Of a stretch of DNA of 64,000 bases, positions 1 through 11,398 are shown piece by piece. The stretch is from Periplaneta americana (lineage: Eukaryota > Arthropoda > Insecta > Blattodea > Blattidae), in NCBI RefSeq assembly GCF_040183065.1, contig NW_027185501.1:1608501-1672500 (forward strand). Direction: 5' to 3'. Numbering within the stretch: the first letter of the stretch is position 1; each line of letters opens with the position of its first letter. Below the pieces are notes generated by a model that was not told the DNA's origin, did no database searches, and saw only the letters and a program-made list of their open reading frames with translations. A program made the position numbers and the translations under genes.

Positions 1-50
1 GTGATTTATTAAAGAATGTACCGGTATTTAAAAGACTAATAATTTAGAAA

Positions 51-298
51 CATGTTACATAAATCATCCTTGTGCCAAAAAAGAATGCTCCCTGGACCAA
101 ATTGTCGTATTTTGCAGTGGTCGTCAATACTCGCTGAATTGGGTAATAATATAATAATATAATATAATTATGTTGTACGTAGCATTTACAAACATGTTAC
201 ATAACTCATTCTTGTGCCAAAAAGAGAATGCTCCCTGGACCAAATTATCGTATTTTGCAGTGGTCGTTAGTACTCGCTGAAATGGGTAATAATATAAT
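51..298. repeat. Two-copy direct repeat, period 142 bp
   Basis: Two similar units lie head to tail, beginning at about 51 and 193. Both run from a CATGTTACAT start through a shared CTCCCTGGACC segment to a GGGTAATAATATAAT end. They differ by scattered substitutions. The second unit runs directly into the 60-bp array that follows. No coding potential. Confidence 0.85.
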
Positions 299-598
299 TA
301 AGCCCCGATGATGATCCGACATGTAGCAAATGATGTAAAAAGCGGGGTATTGGAGCTGCAAGCCCCGATGATGATCCGACGTGTAGCAAATGATGTAAAA
401 AGTGGGGTATCGGGGCTGCAAGCCCCGATGGTGATCCAACGTGTAGCACATGAGATAAAAAGCGGGGTATCGGGGCTGCAAGCCCCGATAATGATCTGAC
501 ATGTAGCAAATGATGTAAAAAGCGGGGTATCGGGACTGCAAGCCCCGAAGATGATCGACTTGTAGCACATATGTAAAAAGCGGGGTATCGGGGCTGCT
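299..598. repeat. 60-bp tandem array, five units, with palindromic junctions
   Basis: Five units of about 60 bp begin at about 300, 360, 420, 480 and 540. The last is slightly shortened. Each begins AGCCCCGAT and ends ATCGGGGCTGCA or a close variant, so neighbouring units meet in an inverted repeat of about 9 bp arms around GCA, and each unit could also fold on itself. Open reading frames on both strands across it (63-107 codons) are by-products of a repeat length divisible by three. Confidence 0.9.
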
Positions 599-1760
599 AT
601 AATTATGTTATGTAGGTTAGATTATGTGTGTAGTATTCTCAAAGGTTAGGTTAGGTTAGGGTAGATTAGGTGTGTAGCATTATATGAAAGGTTAGGTTAT
701 GTTAGATTAGGTGTATAGTATTATATGAGGTTATGTTATGTATAGTATTATATGAGGTTATGTTTGGTTAGATTATGTATGTAGGTTAGATTAGGTGTGT
801 ACTATTCCTTAGTATAATTCAAAGGCATTTTCAGTTATTTACTTTTATTCATGCAAATTTGCTGCAAATGTAAAATCGCCAGTAATTTTATTTACCAGAG
901 TTGGCAACCCTAAACATACATCATTTTTTGCTTTGGAACCACAGATTTTTTTTTTATTTGCGAATTGTTTACTGAGTAGAATTGTGTAAATTTAATTTAT
1001 TGTGCGTGATATATTTATTAATTTGTGCTTTGTGAAGTTATTCCATTTCTCTGTTTAATATGATGAGTTAAAAAAATGCAAAGAAAATCTGTTATTATAA
1101 TATTATTATCTTGTACATAGCAAGATCGATTATTCAATTGATAGGATATTTTATGAGGTCATGACTGAGATATCTATTGTCAATTGCTTTTATTTCTCAG
1201 AAGGCCTTGACTGACGGGTATATAAGGACCGGCACTGTTAGGGGCGGAGGCCGGGGTTTGGGATGGCCCACAAGCAACAAGTTATACTAAATATGTTTAG
1301 TGTAAAACTGGCCTATGTCTCTATAGTGGGCGGGACATAAGTAACATTCACCCAAATTTGTAACAGTTTTCTATGCTATTTCCAACAACGAATGATAGGC
1401 CTACCGTCATTTGTTTATCCGAAAATCTTTACAGTAATTTTAAATTTGGATACTTGGCTTTTCTATAGCACGCAACACTGAAACTTCCAACTTGCATTTT
1501 TCTAAGTTCTACAGTGCGGAAATCTGTGACAGATTAGGTTAGTGTTTTCATATGCCTTCCATATACTATTCTGTGCCAGGTTAGCTTTGGTTATTTTAGA
1601 TTTTTTTTTATATGCTTTACATATACGAATCTGCAACAGGTTAGGTTTGGTTAATTTAGGCTTTTGTATGCTTTGCATATACTAAGTGAAGTGAAATATG
1701 CATTTCGCGTTCATTTCGAAGTATTCTACCTTTTTATTTCACATGTTAAATAATCATTTT
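599..1760. other. Intergenic AT-rich sequence with short TTAGG-like runs
   Basis: No gene is recognisable. Around 640-800 and 1,530-1,690 there are scattered GGTTAGGTTAGG-type motifs resembling the insect telomere unit TTAGG, but runs are only 2-4 units and diverged. A GC-richer patch at about 1,215-1,345 contains TATATAAGG with no identifiable transcript after it. Confidence 0.6.
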
Positions 1761-1771
1761 TAAGTTATGGA

Positions 1772-3596
1772 ATGACACACAACCAAATAGATCACATCTT
1801 GATAGATAAACGAAAACATACTAGTACAGTAGACATTCGAACTTTCAGGGGGGCAGACTGTAATTCTGACCATTACTTGGTAATTGGAGGATTAAGAAAA
1901 AGACTATCAGTAGCCAAGCGAGTAGAGCAACAAGCTAATATTAGCAGACTCAATATTCTGAAATTAAAGGACGAGGAAAGTAAGCAACATTATCAGGTCG
2001 AAATTTCAAATAGGTTTGCCGTATTAGCAACGTCTGACGGAGATGAGGAAGAGTTAGATGTCAATAACGTGTGGGAGAATATCCGAGATAATATCAAAAT
2101 TGCAGCTGAGCAGAGCATAGGTTATCATGAAACTAAAAAAAGGAAACCATGTTTTGATGAAGATTGTTCCATTGTAGTAGATAGAAGGAAACTGACAAAA
2201 TTGAAATTCTTACAGGACCCAATTGAGGAGAATAGAGATAATTATTTCAATGAAAGACAGGAAGCAAGTCGTACACTTAGGAATAAAAAGAGAGATTACT
2301 TGAAGGAAAAACTGAATGAGGTAGACACAGATAGTAAGAATAAAAACATTCGGGATTTATATAAGGGTGTAAAGGAATTTAAGAACGGATATCAGACAAG
2401 AGTAAACGTGATCAAGGATGAGAATGGTGACTTGCTTGCAGACAGTCCTGAATAGATGGAAAAACTATTTTGGACAGTTACCAAATATACATAGGCCAAA
2501 TAGAAATGATCGGGACGAAATTCAGATACAAACTGCTGAGCCATTTATACCGGAACCCACACTTTCTGAAGTCGAAATTGCGATAGAAAATCTGAAAAAG
2601 TACAAGTCTCCAGGTATTGATCAAATTCCAGCAGAATTACTACAAGAGGGTGGAAGTGCATTATCTAGCGAAATTTATAAGCTTGTACTTGCAATTTGGG
2701 AAAAGGAAATTGTACCAGACCAATGGAAGGAGTGCATAATCGTACCTATTTTTAAGAAGGGGGACAAGACTAACTGTATTAACTTTCGAGGAATATCACT
2801 TTTGTTAACATCCTACAAAATTTTGTCGAATATCCTTTTGAGAAGATTAACTCTATATGTAGATGAAATTATTGGGGCTCATCAATGTGGTTTTAGGTTT
2901 AATAGATCGACTATTGATCAGATTTTTTGTATTCAACAGATATTGGAGAAAAAATGGGAGTTTAAGGATACAGCATACCAGTTATTCATAGATTTCAAAA
3001 AGGCATATGACTCAGTTAAGAGAGAAGTTTTATATAATATTCTTATTGACTTTGGTATTCCCAAGAAACTAGTTCGATTAATTAAAATGTGTCTTAGTGA
3101 AACTTACAGCAGAGTCCGTATAGGCCAGTTTCTATCTGATGCTTTTCCAATTCACTACGGGCTAAACAAAGGAGATACACTATCACCTTTACTTTTTAAC
3201 TTTGCTCTAGAATATGCCATTAGGAAAGTTCAGGATAACACAGAGGGTTTGGAATTGAACGGGTTACATCAGCTTCTTGTCTATGTGGATGACGTGAATA
3301 TGTTAGGAGAAAATTCACAAACGATTAGGGAAAACCTGGACATTCTACTTGAAGCAAGTAAAGAGATAGGTTTGAAAGTAAATTCCGAAAAGACTACCTA
3401 TATGATTATGTTTCATGATCAGAATATTGTACGAAATGGAACTATAAAAATTGGAGATATATGCTTCGAAGAGGTGGAAAAATTCAAATATCTTGGAGCA
3501 ACAGTAACAAATATAAATTACACTTGGGAGGAAATTAAACGCAGAATAAATATGGGAAATGCATGTTACTATTCGGGGGAAGCTTATGTCATCTAG
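1772..3596 (+). pseudogene. Endonuclease/reverse transcriptase ORF of RTE-like copy A
   Basis: Two overlapping frames (1,772-2,455 and 2,418-3,596) together encode the end of the APE nuclease, a lysine-rich linker and RT motifs. Visible RT landmarks are [53 protein letters not shown], a [14 protein letters not shown] box and YVDD. The sister copy has [14 protein letters not shown], so GLNKGDT is probably a decay product. A one-base frameshift in the overlap and the VDD substitution make an active product unlikely. No RNase H is present, as is usual for RTE-type elements. Confidence 0.85.
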
Positions 3597-3599
3597 TCT

Positions 3600-3978
3600 G
3601 CTGTCAAAATATGTGAAAGTTAGAATTTATAAAACAGTTATATTACTGGTTGTTCTGTATGGATGTGAAACTTGGATTCTCACTTTGAGGGAGGAACAGA
3701 GATGAAGGGTGTTTGAGAATAAGGTTCTTAGGAAAATATTTGGGGCTAAGAGGGATGAAGTTACAGGAGAATGGAGAAAGTTACACAACACAGAACTTCA
3801 CGCATTGTATTCTTCACCTGACATTATTAGGAACATTAAATCCAGACGTCTGAGATGGGCAGGGCATGTAGCACATATGGGCGAATCCAGAAATGCATAT
3901 AGAGTGTTAGTTGGGAGCTGGAGGGAAAAAGACCTTTGGGGAGGCCGAAACGTAGATGGGAGGATAATATTAAAATAG
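3600..3978 (+). pseudogene. C-terminal domain fragment of RTE-like copy A
   Basis: This frame carries the region after the RT palm and thumb: a CETW motif at about 3,667, then VLRKIFGAKRDE, WRKLHN and RRLRWAGHVAHMG. It is separated from the preceding ORF by the stop at 3,596 and an in-frame TGA near 3,702. A frameshift near 3,920 scrambles the terminal basic segment. Confidence 0.8.
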
Positions 3979-4110
3979 ATTTGAGGGAGGTGGGATATGA
4001 TGGTAGGGACTGGATTAATCTTGCTCAGGATAGGGACCTATGGTGGGCTTATGTGAGGGCGGCAATGAACCTCCTGGTTCCTTAAAAGCCATAAGTAAGT
4101 AAGTAAGTAA

Positions 4111-4480
4111 GTTATCTACACCAATCAATTATTTCCGTTTTTACCCATTTCCTAATTGGTATGTTTTCAAGTCAACAGACGTCCTGTATGATTTTTTCAT
4201 ATTCCAAACTATCTTCCCTCTGAAAATTAGACCATTTTCTCACTTTTTTCGTAAAAAAAAATCCTTCAGTGTCACGTAAAGGTCGCGCCAGGGATTTTGG
4301 CAGATGGATTTTCTTAATGTGAACTAGAGAGCGAGTTCCTCACAGCTGCAAGATCGGCTGTTATCTCTGTCGCAGTGGAATGGGTAGGACATAAGAGTAA
4401 ACATGCACGCCCGAGTATTTGTGCACTCTGGACAGACACCTCCAAAAACTAAACTAATATTACAGTAGTCTATATGTGTT
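4111..4480. other. Unassigned intergenic sequence
   Basis: Nothing recognisable lies between the TAAG tail of copy A and the next RTE-like fragment. A 67-codon minus-strand ORF at 4,324-4,527 has no family features I recognise. Confidence 0.5.
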
Positions 4481-4878
4481 TTTGGTATTCCCAAGAAACT
4501 TGTTCGATTAATTAAAATGTGTCTCAATGAAACTTACAGCAGAGTCCGTATAGGCCAGTTTCTATCTGATGCTTTTCCAATTCACTGCGGGCTAAAGGAA
4601 GGAGATGCACTATCACCTTTACTTTTTAACTTCACTCTAGAATATGCCATTAGGAAAGTTCAGGATAGCAGAGAGGGTTTGGAATTGAACGGGTTACTTC
4701 AGCTTTTTGTCTATGCGGATGACGTGAATATGTTAGGAAAAACTCCACAAACGATTAGGGAAAACACGGAAATTTTACTTGAAGCAAATAAAGCGATAGG
4801 TTTGGTAGTAAATCCGAAAAGACAAAGTATATGATTATGTCTCGTGACCAGAATATTGTACGAAATGGAAATATAATC
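4481..4878 (+). pseudogene. RTE-like fragment (RT palm only)
   Basis: It is nearly identical to 3,050-3,450 of copy A and starts abruptly at TTTGGTATTCCC. It encodes the RT segment with [14 protein letters not shown] and YADD, then frameshifts near 4,815 and stops matching shortly after 4,875. Both ends are truncated. The similarity to copy A next door could reflect local duplication or an independent insertion of the same family. Confidence 0.85.
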
Positions 4879-4879
4879 T

Positions 4880-6570
4880 GTTATATATATGGAAATATGT
4901 TAATCCTTAGTCAATAGATAAGACTGAGTTTTACAAAATACGAATATTAAGGGATGGAAAATGGGAGGCAGTAATGATCAAATTAATTATACCGATTTAT
5001 TTTTTTTAACCAGCAGACGTGCAGCCTTTAAATTTAAACAAAGATTCATTCATAAAATTGGGTTAGACTATTCATCTCATCTCTCAGAATTGTTTCTAAA
5101 ATGTATAAGGAAAGTAAAAAAATTGAATTTCATGTAGGTTACTCCCTTGAAATAACTTCAGTTGTTTTTTTTTTTTACTTCCGAGAGGAGAGAGAAAGAA
5201 GTCGACGATTTTAAAAATTCACTAAACTATATTTAACTACAGACGTGAAATTTAAAATGAAGGTTACTCTCTACAGTATTGGTTAAACATTCTTAGATTT
5301 TTTAAATACCATATCCTAAGGTACTGATGAAAAGGCAGAAGGGAGTGAGAAATCTCATGTCACCCGATCTCGATGAAAGTCGATATCTGGGGATCTTTGC
5401 GATCACAGAATACGAATAAGGTATTATTTAGTCCGACTTTGTCCCTAAAGTGGTGGAGTGGGACAAAAATGGGTGAAAAATTAAATTAGATATTTTAGGG
5501 ATTTTCGAGACGAAAATTACGAATAATACAAATTGTGCGAATTCAATATGGCAGTTTCAGTACTATGAATTATATTTTAATCGCACATTGGATATCGCAC
5601 AGGTAACACATATACAGTATTTAAGGGGGTATGTAACACCTTTTGATAGCAGGCCTATACATTTAGTAAAATCCAAAGTGTAATTTCTACATATTCTGAA
5701 TGAATGTTGTGCTGGAATTTAATATAGTCATCAGCCAATATCTCTAGATTAATAAACAACTTTTTAGAATCCATAAACTACAGTATTTATTGTGAATGGT
5801 AATTATATTTTTCAATTGGTGCAATTTGTGCAGGGAAAATTGGTTTCTCCGATATTTTGTACGATTTCGAATATTTTAAAATGCTTTCTTCTCTGTTTAT
5901 TCACAATGTGCGTGTGAAGAAATTATTGCCCTTGTAATATCCATTACAATCCTATTTATTATACTCTTATATAAATCTAACTTCCGCAGCATGCAATTTT
6001 ACCCAATTAACCAAATTATATTTTGATTATTAAGAAGAATCGTAATTTTATTAACTTGAATTGTCGCACCACCAGTAGACGATCCCTAGATTATTACTGG
6101 ACAAATCTTGTATATTGATCTGGTAAGGGTAGGATTTTATATATATATGTGCGCAATGCAATGCTTTTTCCTTTTAATTAAGAATTAATTTAATTTAGAA
6201 AATGTAGGAGGCTTATTGTAAAATCATTGCGAATGGAAGTCTTTTACACTTATTAAAGGTATTCTTTGAGTAGGACTGTACCGTGGTGTGTTTCATAATA
6301 AGGATAATTGATATGAGCTGCTGTTATGAAAATATGAACGACTCAGAATGTTATCGCATCTCATTCTCGCAGCTTACACAAACAATATTGGCTCGCCTAC
6401 TGGAAATGTCATCGAGGTCATCTGCCAAAATCGGTGCCTCCGACTATACTATAGAAAACCCGAATTTTTTTCCCCGCAATTTCCATCATTCATTGTTTAT
6501 ATAAGAAAATGTAGCCTTTAAAATAGGCTATTACTAACTGCAAGGAGTTATAGAAAGTAAATTGGCTGCT
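4880..6570. other. Region upstream of Polr1A, no gene recognised
   Basis: AT-rich sequence without convincing coding content or recognisable repeats. The promoter of the RNA polymerase I gene should lie in the proximal part if exon 1 is correctly placed, but I see no clear TATA or initiator element that decides a start site. Confidence 0.5.
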
Positions 6571-6601
6571 ATGGACAAACGATTTATGAACAGTATTGCT
6601 G
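6571..6601 (+). CDS. Polr1A: Polr1A exon 1 (start codon exon)
   Basis: The exon begins at the ATG in the context GCTATGG and ends before GTAAGG with one base of a split codon. It encodes MDKRFMNSIA. Spliced to exon 2 it reads into AEEIEKLSV, which matches the start of the conserved N-terminal region of the family (human: AEELKKLSV). Family members usually have some 20 residues before this point, so the N-terminus is slightly short or an upstream exon has been missed. The start is therefore plausible rather than certain. Confidence 0.65.
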
Positions 6602-6810
6602 GTAAGGATTTTCTGTCAAACCTTGTTGAACGAAGTACAACAGGAGCTCGAAGACGAACACGCGTGATAAAACAGTTATGCATTCTATCTTAAAGTTTTG
6701 GAATGTGTAAGGAAGAAAGCTAACATTTTCATTGCAGATTTAACACAATGCAAGATCAATCGGTGAAACATCTTATGTATCAGGACTAACATTTTCTTTC
6801 TTCACACCAG

Positions 6811-6909
6811 AAGAAATTGAGAAACTGAGTGTGTTGAAGATAACAACGCCATTGTCATACAATTCTATTGATCACCCATTGAAGTGTGGGCTTTATGATC
6901 CTGCACTGG
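6811..6909 (+). CDS. Polr1A: Polr1A exon 2
   Basis: Acceptor TTCACACCAG and donor GGTAAGT are both strong. The exon completes a split glutamate codon and encodes about 33 residues ending in GLYDPALG, a hallmark of the N-terminus of large polymerase subunits just before the first zinc site. It leaves phase 1, matching the next exon. Confidence 0.85.
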
Positions 6910-6969
6910 GTAAGTATGCCCATTAGACTGTTAGGTATGAAACACAGTAAAAGCATGAAATGTGTGTAA

Positions 6970-7985
6970 CTTACAGCCCATCAGATTGAGTCGTCTGCAA
7001 TTTGTAGAGATTTATATTCAAGGGTGCGGTGTAATTACATATTCCAATATAGTACTGGGGCCAGCCCATCGCCTTGTTTTAATTTAATCCTTGGTTCACT
7101 TGAAAAATAAAGTTCCATATTCTCCTTGAATATTCACACATGAGACAGTTTCTGTCATTGTTTCATTTAGCTTGACTTTTCAGGAATTTGAAATTGTTGT
7201 AAGATTTTATTAATCTGGGTTCTGTTAATTGAGTCATAAGCTTTGTTGGAAGTGCACGAAAATCTGAAATAGATCCATACATCCTTCTCAGAATTTTTCC
7301 ATTATCAATTTCACTGTGTATAGTTGATTGATTGTTGACCTATTTTTCTTAAATCCTGCTTGTTATTCCCCTATGATCGTCTTAGCATATGATTCGAGTC
7401 TCATTCTCAGGATGCTCGTAAAAACTTTAGGAACAGGGATGTACCCCTATAGTTGCCACAATTGAGCATATCGCTTTTTGGTAGATTGGACGCATTATTT
7501 CTCCCAGTCTGTGGTAATTTGTTCTATGTTTCATATTTTAACTACCAAACTATGCAAAATATTCAGGAGGTCTGTTCCTCCATATTTCTGAGGGAATTTC
7601 ATCATATCCTGAAGCTTTATTATTTTTTAGTGCTGATAACTACTTTCTGTAATTCTTCTGTAGTAGGCCTAGGTAGTTTCTCTGGATTTTCTACATTTCC
7701 TTCTTCTATCTCAATACTATGTGTTATTAGAGGGGCTGCTAAGACACATTCCAGACTAGTATAATTCATAAGCTTTTGAAGTATTCGATCCTTCTGTTTT
7801 TGATTTTTTCTTTGTCACCTATCAAATTACTTTCCTTTACTTTTGCAAAGATTTGTACGTGTTTTAAATTCTTCCTTCGTCATTTTGATTTCTTTAGAGG
7901 CTAGTAGGCCTATGTGTTTCTTATTTTAAGATTCTCATTAATTTTTTGTTGTAAGTTACTCAAAAAGCTGTTAAAATCTACACAG
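6970..7985 (-). pseudogene. Decayed non-LTR reverse transcriptase remnant
   Basis: Reading the minus strand in several frames gives fragments such as GDGLAPVLYWN near 7,060-7,090, SQEYDEIPSEI-like sequence near 7,590-7,625 and a helical leader around 7,790-7,880, which follow the order of an RT. Many stops and frameshifts interrupt it. It lies within the intron between Polr1A exons 2 and 3 in antisense orientation. The clade cannot be assigned reliably. A plus-strand ORF at 7,453-7,764 is only its shadow. Confidence 0.6.
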
Positions 7986-8049
7986 GTACATTACTTCCGT
8001 CCTGTATATTTTTGTATAATTTTGTTTACTTGTTCCAAATTTCAAAGCA

Positions 8050-8133
8050 ACAATTGAATACCCCCCCCCCCCCTGAATAAGGTTATATGGCTCATTTTTT
8101 CCCTTATTCCGGTGTGGGGTTATTCAATTATGA
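8050..8133. repeat. Short foldback with poly-C tract
   Basis: CAATTGAATACCCC is followed by a run of about 14 C, and after a spacer GGGGTTATTCAATTA closes an inverted repeat. An inner pair GAATAAGG/CCTTATTC adds to the stem. It could be a small MITE or a hairpin-prone expansion. Confidence 0.6.
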
Positions 8134-8479
8134 TATATGATCTGTGGAACACAATACAATTGCTTAAAATTGAAAATAAGAACTGTATTCCACTTTTCTT
8201 GGCAACTCAGTGCATATTCAGATGCAATTTTAGGGGATCCAGTTTCAATACGTAGTGAAGAAGTGAAGATTTAAATTTTTTCCATAGGGACCGGATGTGT
8301 TTTGTTTTTATCTTGGTTGCAATATGTGGAAGAGTGTAATATATAATACAATAAAATTCACTTGTATTCGTTTTCTAGACTTAATAAAATATTCTCAGAT
8401 CTTATAGATAGTCTAGTAGTGGGGTTGCCACTTAACAAGCATTATTAACATAAGAAATGCATTTTTTTTTATGTTGCAG

Positions 8480-8656
8480 GGCCTGTAAGTGATAGCAGCG
8501 ATCCGTGCATGACTTGTTCGAACAATGTGTACAAATGTCCTGGTCACATTGGACATATAGAACTACCTCTTCCAGTAATTAATTCATTGTTTCATAAAGT
8601 AATCTACAATATTCTCAAGTTGGCATGCTTGAATTGCCATAACTTCCGAATTAAAG
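8480..8656 (+). CDS. Polr1A: Polr1A exon 3, clamp zinc-binding segment
   Basis: The acceptor is ATGTTGCAG and the donor GGTGAGT. The 59-residue translation contains CMTC, then CPGHIGHIELP: the C-x2-C ... C-x-G-H-x-G-H zinc motif found in the clamp of all multisubunit RNA polymerases. It ends with the second-site pair CLNCH. LPLPVINSLF and LKLACLNC follow the Pol I pattern rather than Pol II or III. All expected metal ligands are present. Confidence 0.93.
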
Positions 8657-9019
8657 GTGAGTAATGGACTTGGAGTCTTGTCTTCTTTCTTAGTAATCTC
8701 GAATTCAGACATTATTCTCTAGGAGGGGAGAATGAGTAAATCCGCGGAGGAAAGGGAGAAAATTGACTATGCTTTATAAAGCAAAATATATCTAATGGCT
8801 CTATTAAAAAATTTACATAAACTCAGAACAACAACACTTTCACCAGTGTTTTAAATGTACACGTACAACATGCTGTTAAAACCATACATATAAATTAATC
8901 ATTCAACAGTAAGTTAACATGGGTGCACCCATTTGAAATATATTTCTGAAAAAGCTCGTAAAAGATTCTCCCTTCTGAAAAGACTAGCAGGAAAGAAATG
9001 AGGATGCTCTAGGAGTACT

Positions 9020-9295
9020 TTGAACACTACATACAAAATGTTTATAAAGCCAGTGCTGATGTACTGTGGAGAAATTTTAATTACTTCACCTTTCATAAAC
9101 GAAATAGAATATGTTCAAAAGCAAGCTTTCAGGCTCATTACTGGGGGAATCAAAACAACTCCAATAGATTCTATGAGATTCCTCACTAATATTAACAGCA
9201 TCAAAATGACAATAGAAGAAAAACCACTGATTCAATATGAAAAATTTAATCAGATTACCATAAAACAATTGGCATTCATAGAGTCCTCTCTGTAG
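9020..9295 (+). pseudogene. RT C-terminal fragment of outer RNase H LINE
   Basis: Encodes LNTTYKMFIKPVLMYCGEILIT and on through FRLITGGIKTTPIDSM, the thumb/connection region of insect I/Jockey-type polyproteins. It stops at 9,293-9,295, and the continuing RNase H sequence is in shifted frames to 9,778. Confidence 0.8.
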
Positions 9296-9749
9296 ATTAA
9301 AAACTCAAAGTTTCATATCCATGATTCAAGAATTAAAACAGAAAATCAACATCCCGAATTTAAAAGAAAACTTACAAATTAAACCAAATCCTTTAACTCT
9401 ATTAAATATAGAGTATAATCTAAATTTAACAGAAGAAGTGCTGAAATCAGAAGTAAACACTGAAATAATGAAATAATTGTCTTTACAGACAATTAATATT
9501 AGGTACCCTCCACAAAACTGGCTTCATTTATACATCGATGGATCCCTGATCTCCAGGGAACAAAGTGCAGGTGCAGGTGTTACGTGCTGTCTCTTCTCAC
9601 TTTATAGATCTCTTGGGTATGGAGCAACAAGTTTTGATGGAGAAACATTGCAATAAGTGAAAGTCTCAGGAATCTTCTATGCCACATCAATAAATTAAAA
9701 ATTGCAGTTACATTGTCAGACTCCAAAGCAGCTATTCTATCAATAGTCT

Positions 9750-10130
9750 CTAGACACACATCTTAATTTCAAACAGCAATTGAATTCTTTTCTGTAGTTT
9801 TTGAAGTTGTTGGATCATTTTGTGACATTCTTTAATTTGGATTGACATCATTTTATATGAATTTATTGCATATAATGCTGCTTTAGAATCAGAGAGAATG
9901 ACAGCATTTTGAAATTTATCTATTCTGTACAGTAGGTGTTGGAGTGACATATGAATAGCCATTATTTCCGCATTAAAATTTGTTGTATGATATCCTGCTG
10001 GTTGATAAAATGAGACTAACGCACACGTAATTCCTGATCCTGAGTTGTTATCAATAGTAGACCCATCTGTGTAGATATGTAACCATTCTTCTGGTGGGCA
10101 TCTATTGTTCACAGCTTCTAATGCTAGCAC
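9750..10130 (-). pseudogene. RNase H N-terminal half of the inverted segment
   Basis: The minus strand reads EEWLHIYTDGSTI, then FNAEIMAIHMSL and ILSDSKAALYAI, retaining the three acidic residues expected in the first part of an RNase H active site (D in TDGS, E in NAEI, D in SDSK). The frame runs past the inversion boundary at 9,779 into host-element sequence, so its last codons are not genuine. Confidence 0.85.
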
Positions 10131-10225
10131 TTTTAGTACAGGTTTGGAAGTTTCAGATTTTGTAACTGGTTCTTCTAAATCTAGTTGAATGTTAATTGGT
10201 TCGAAGGTTAGAGGGTTTTCTCTGC

Positions 10226-10697
10226 TTAAATGTTTTCTTTAGATTTAGGGAGATTCAATTCTGTTTTTATTTCCGTGACTTTGGACAGGAAACTTGTTTG
10301 TGTTTTCAACTTGGTTGGTTGTAACAGTCTTTTTTCCCATTTTGTTGTTGTTAACCGCAGCATTTTTTCATAATGTGTTAGTGCCTGCTCCTCTAGAGTG
10401 AGATATATTGGAGGGTTCTGGATTAGGGCTTGCATTGCCGTGATTGGGGTTGATTTTGCTGCACCAGTTATTAATCGCAGGGCCTGATTTTGGCATACTT
10501 CTAGTCGATTCAGGTTGAAATTATTTGCTGTAATTAATACCTCCGCATTGTAGAGAAGTATTGGCTTGATGAATGTTTTGTACGTAATGTTCAAAGTCTG
10601 CTGATTACTACCCCACTTTGCTCCAGCTAATCTCTTTAAAATTGGAAGTCTTTTTGTTGATTTGTTTACTACTGCTTCAATATGATTTCTCCAAGAT
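10226..10697 (-). pseudogene. RT C-terminal segment of the inverted portion
   Basis: Encodes LSWRNHIEAVVNKSTKRLPIL, LNITYKTFIKPILLYNAEVL and QALRLITGAAKSTPITAM, the region between the RT palm and RNase H in this group. It is continuous over about 155 codons but frameshifted from the RNase H part near 10,226. Confidence 0.85.
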
Positions 10698-11170
10698 AAT
10701 TTTGCAATGGATACGTGCACATTGTGGAAATGCTGGATATGAAACTGCTGACTTTCTTGCCAAAAAAGAATCCAATTTAATTCAGAATACAAATACAAGC
10801 CTATCTTTTATATCCATCAAAAGACTAATTAAAAATAAATATAAAATCAAGCAAAACCAAGCACTATGTACCAAAGCCAAAGATAAAAAATGGAGCATTT
10901 TAATAAAAAAAAACAGAAATTATTCCAGAAGTCCCACGTAAATCTGCAGTAGCAAAATTCAGACTGCTTACAGAACACGATTATTTGGCCAAACACTTGA
11001 ATAGAATAGGAATTTACACAAATCCAAATTGCCCTCTATGCAACAAAGAAGAAGCTATGACTGAAGATCATCTACAAACCTGTGAAGTTCTACCTGATGG
11101 ATCCACCACAGAGAAATATTGGAGAGCAAGAACGCTAATGGCTTTGTTGCCAAAGCCCGGCATTAGATAA
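10698..11170 (+). pseudogene. RNase H C-terminal half and tail of the sense portion
   Basis: ILQWIRAHCGNAGYETADFLAKKE supplies the last RNase H motif. After a frameshift near 10,935, AKHLNRIGIYTNPNCPLCNKEE and DHLQTCE form the C-x2-C ... H-x4-C knuckle typical of the end of these polyproteins. A CAA repeat at about 11,169-11,188 is the 3' tail. Confidence 0.85.
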
Positions 11171-11398
11171 CAACAACAACAACAACATAATTTGAAACAG
11201 CAGGAATAACTAAAATGCTCTCTCATTTAATATCACTCAATAAAAGAATTGTATTCCAGTGGATACCATTCCAATTTGGAATCCTGGGAAGCGAGAATGT
11301 GGATGCTTTAGCAAAGGAGGGCAGCACTGCTACTTATAGATCTGTTACTAAATCTATGTATTACTCAGTGAAAAGATTTATTAAATCTACATATTTAG

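Larger units (their letters stand above)
1762..4110 (+). mobile_element. RTE-like non-LTR retrotransposon, copy A (5'-truncated, decayed)
   Basis: The element begins inside the endonuclease domain (NQIDHIL and SDHYLV motifs at the C-terminal end of an APE-type nuclease), continues through a full reverse transcriptase, and ends in the RTE-type C-terminal region (RLRWAGHVA). The 3' end is a short untranslated region followed by a TAAG microsatellite at about 4,086-4,110. It is broken by a frameshift near 2,450, a stop at 3,594-3,596, a TGA near 3,702 and another frameshift near 3,920. The catalytic RT box reads YVDD here, whereas the two sister copies in this window have YADD. A second fragment at 4,482 and copies at 54.5 and 62.4 kb belong to the same family. 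Confidence 0.9.
9779..11188. mobile_element. Twin-primed RNase H LINE (5' part inverted)
   Basis: From 9,779 to about 10,697 the minus strand encodes RT C-terminus then the first half of RNase H. From about 10,697 to 11,188 the plus strand encodes the second half of RNase H, the cysteine-rich tail and a CAA repeat. In element coordinates the pieces abut: the inverted part ends at QKLQKRI and the sense part begins at ILQWIRAHCG. Flanks are 14-bp repeats AATTTCAAACAGCA (9,765-9,778) and AATTTGAAACAGCA (11,189-11,202). This is the expected product of twin priming. Its sequence is a different subfamily from the element it entered. Confidence 0.9.

Noticed and set aside
245..570. Overlapping 60-107 codon ORFs as a repeat protein
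   Set aside because: Open frames on both strands arise from a 60-bp repeat with no stop in the unit. No start context or flanking gene structure supports a protein.
640..800. TTAGG-like runs as a telomere or interstitial telomeric array
   Set aside because: Only a few diverged units at a time, mixed with TTATG and GATTAGG variants. Such motifs are common in insect intergenic DNA.
1212..1345. TATATAAGG with GC-rich downstream sequence as a promoter
   Set aside because: No transcript, ORF or element start follows at a suitable distance. The RTE-like copy after it is 5'-truncated.
7453..7764. 103-codon plus-strand ORF
   Set aside because: It is antisense to a decayed reverse transcriptase and lacks any own features.
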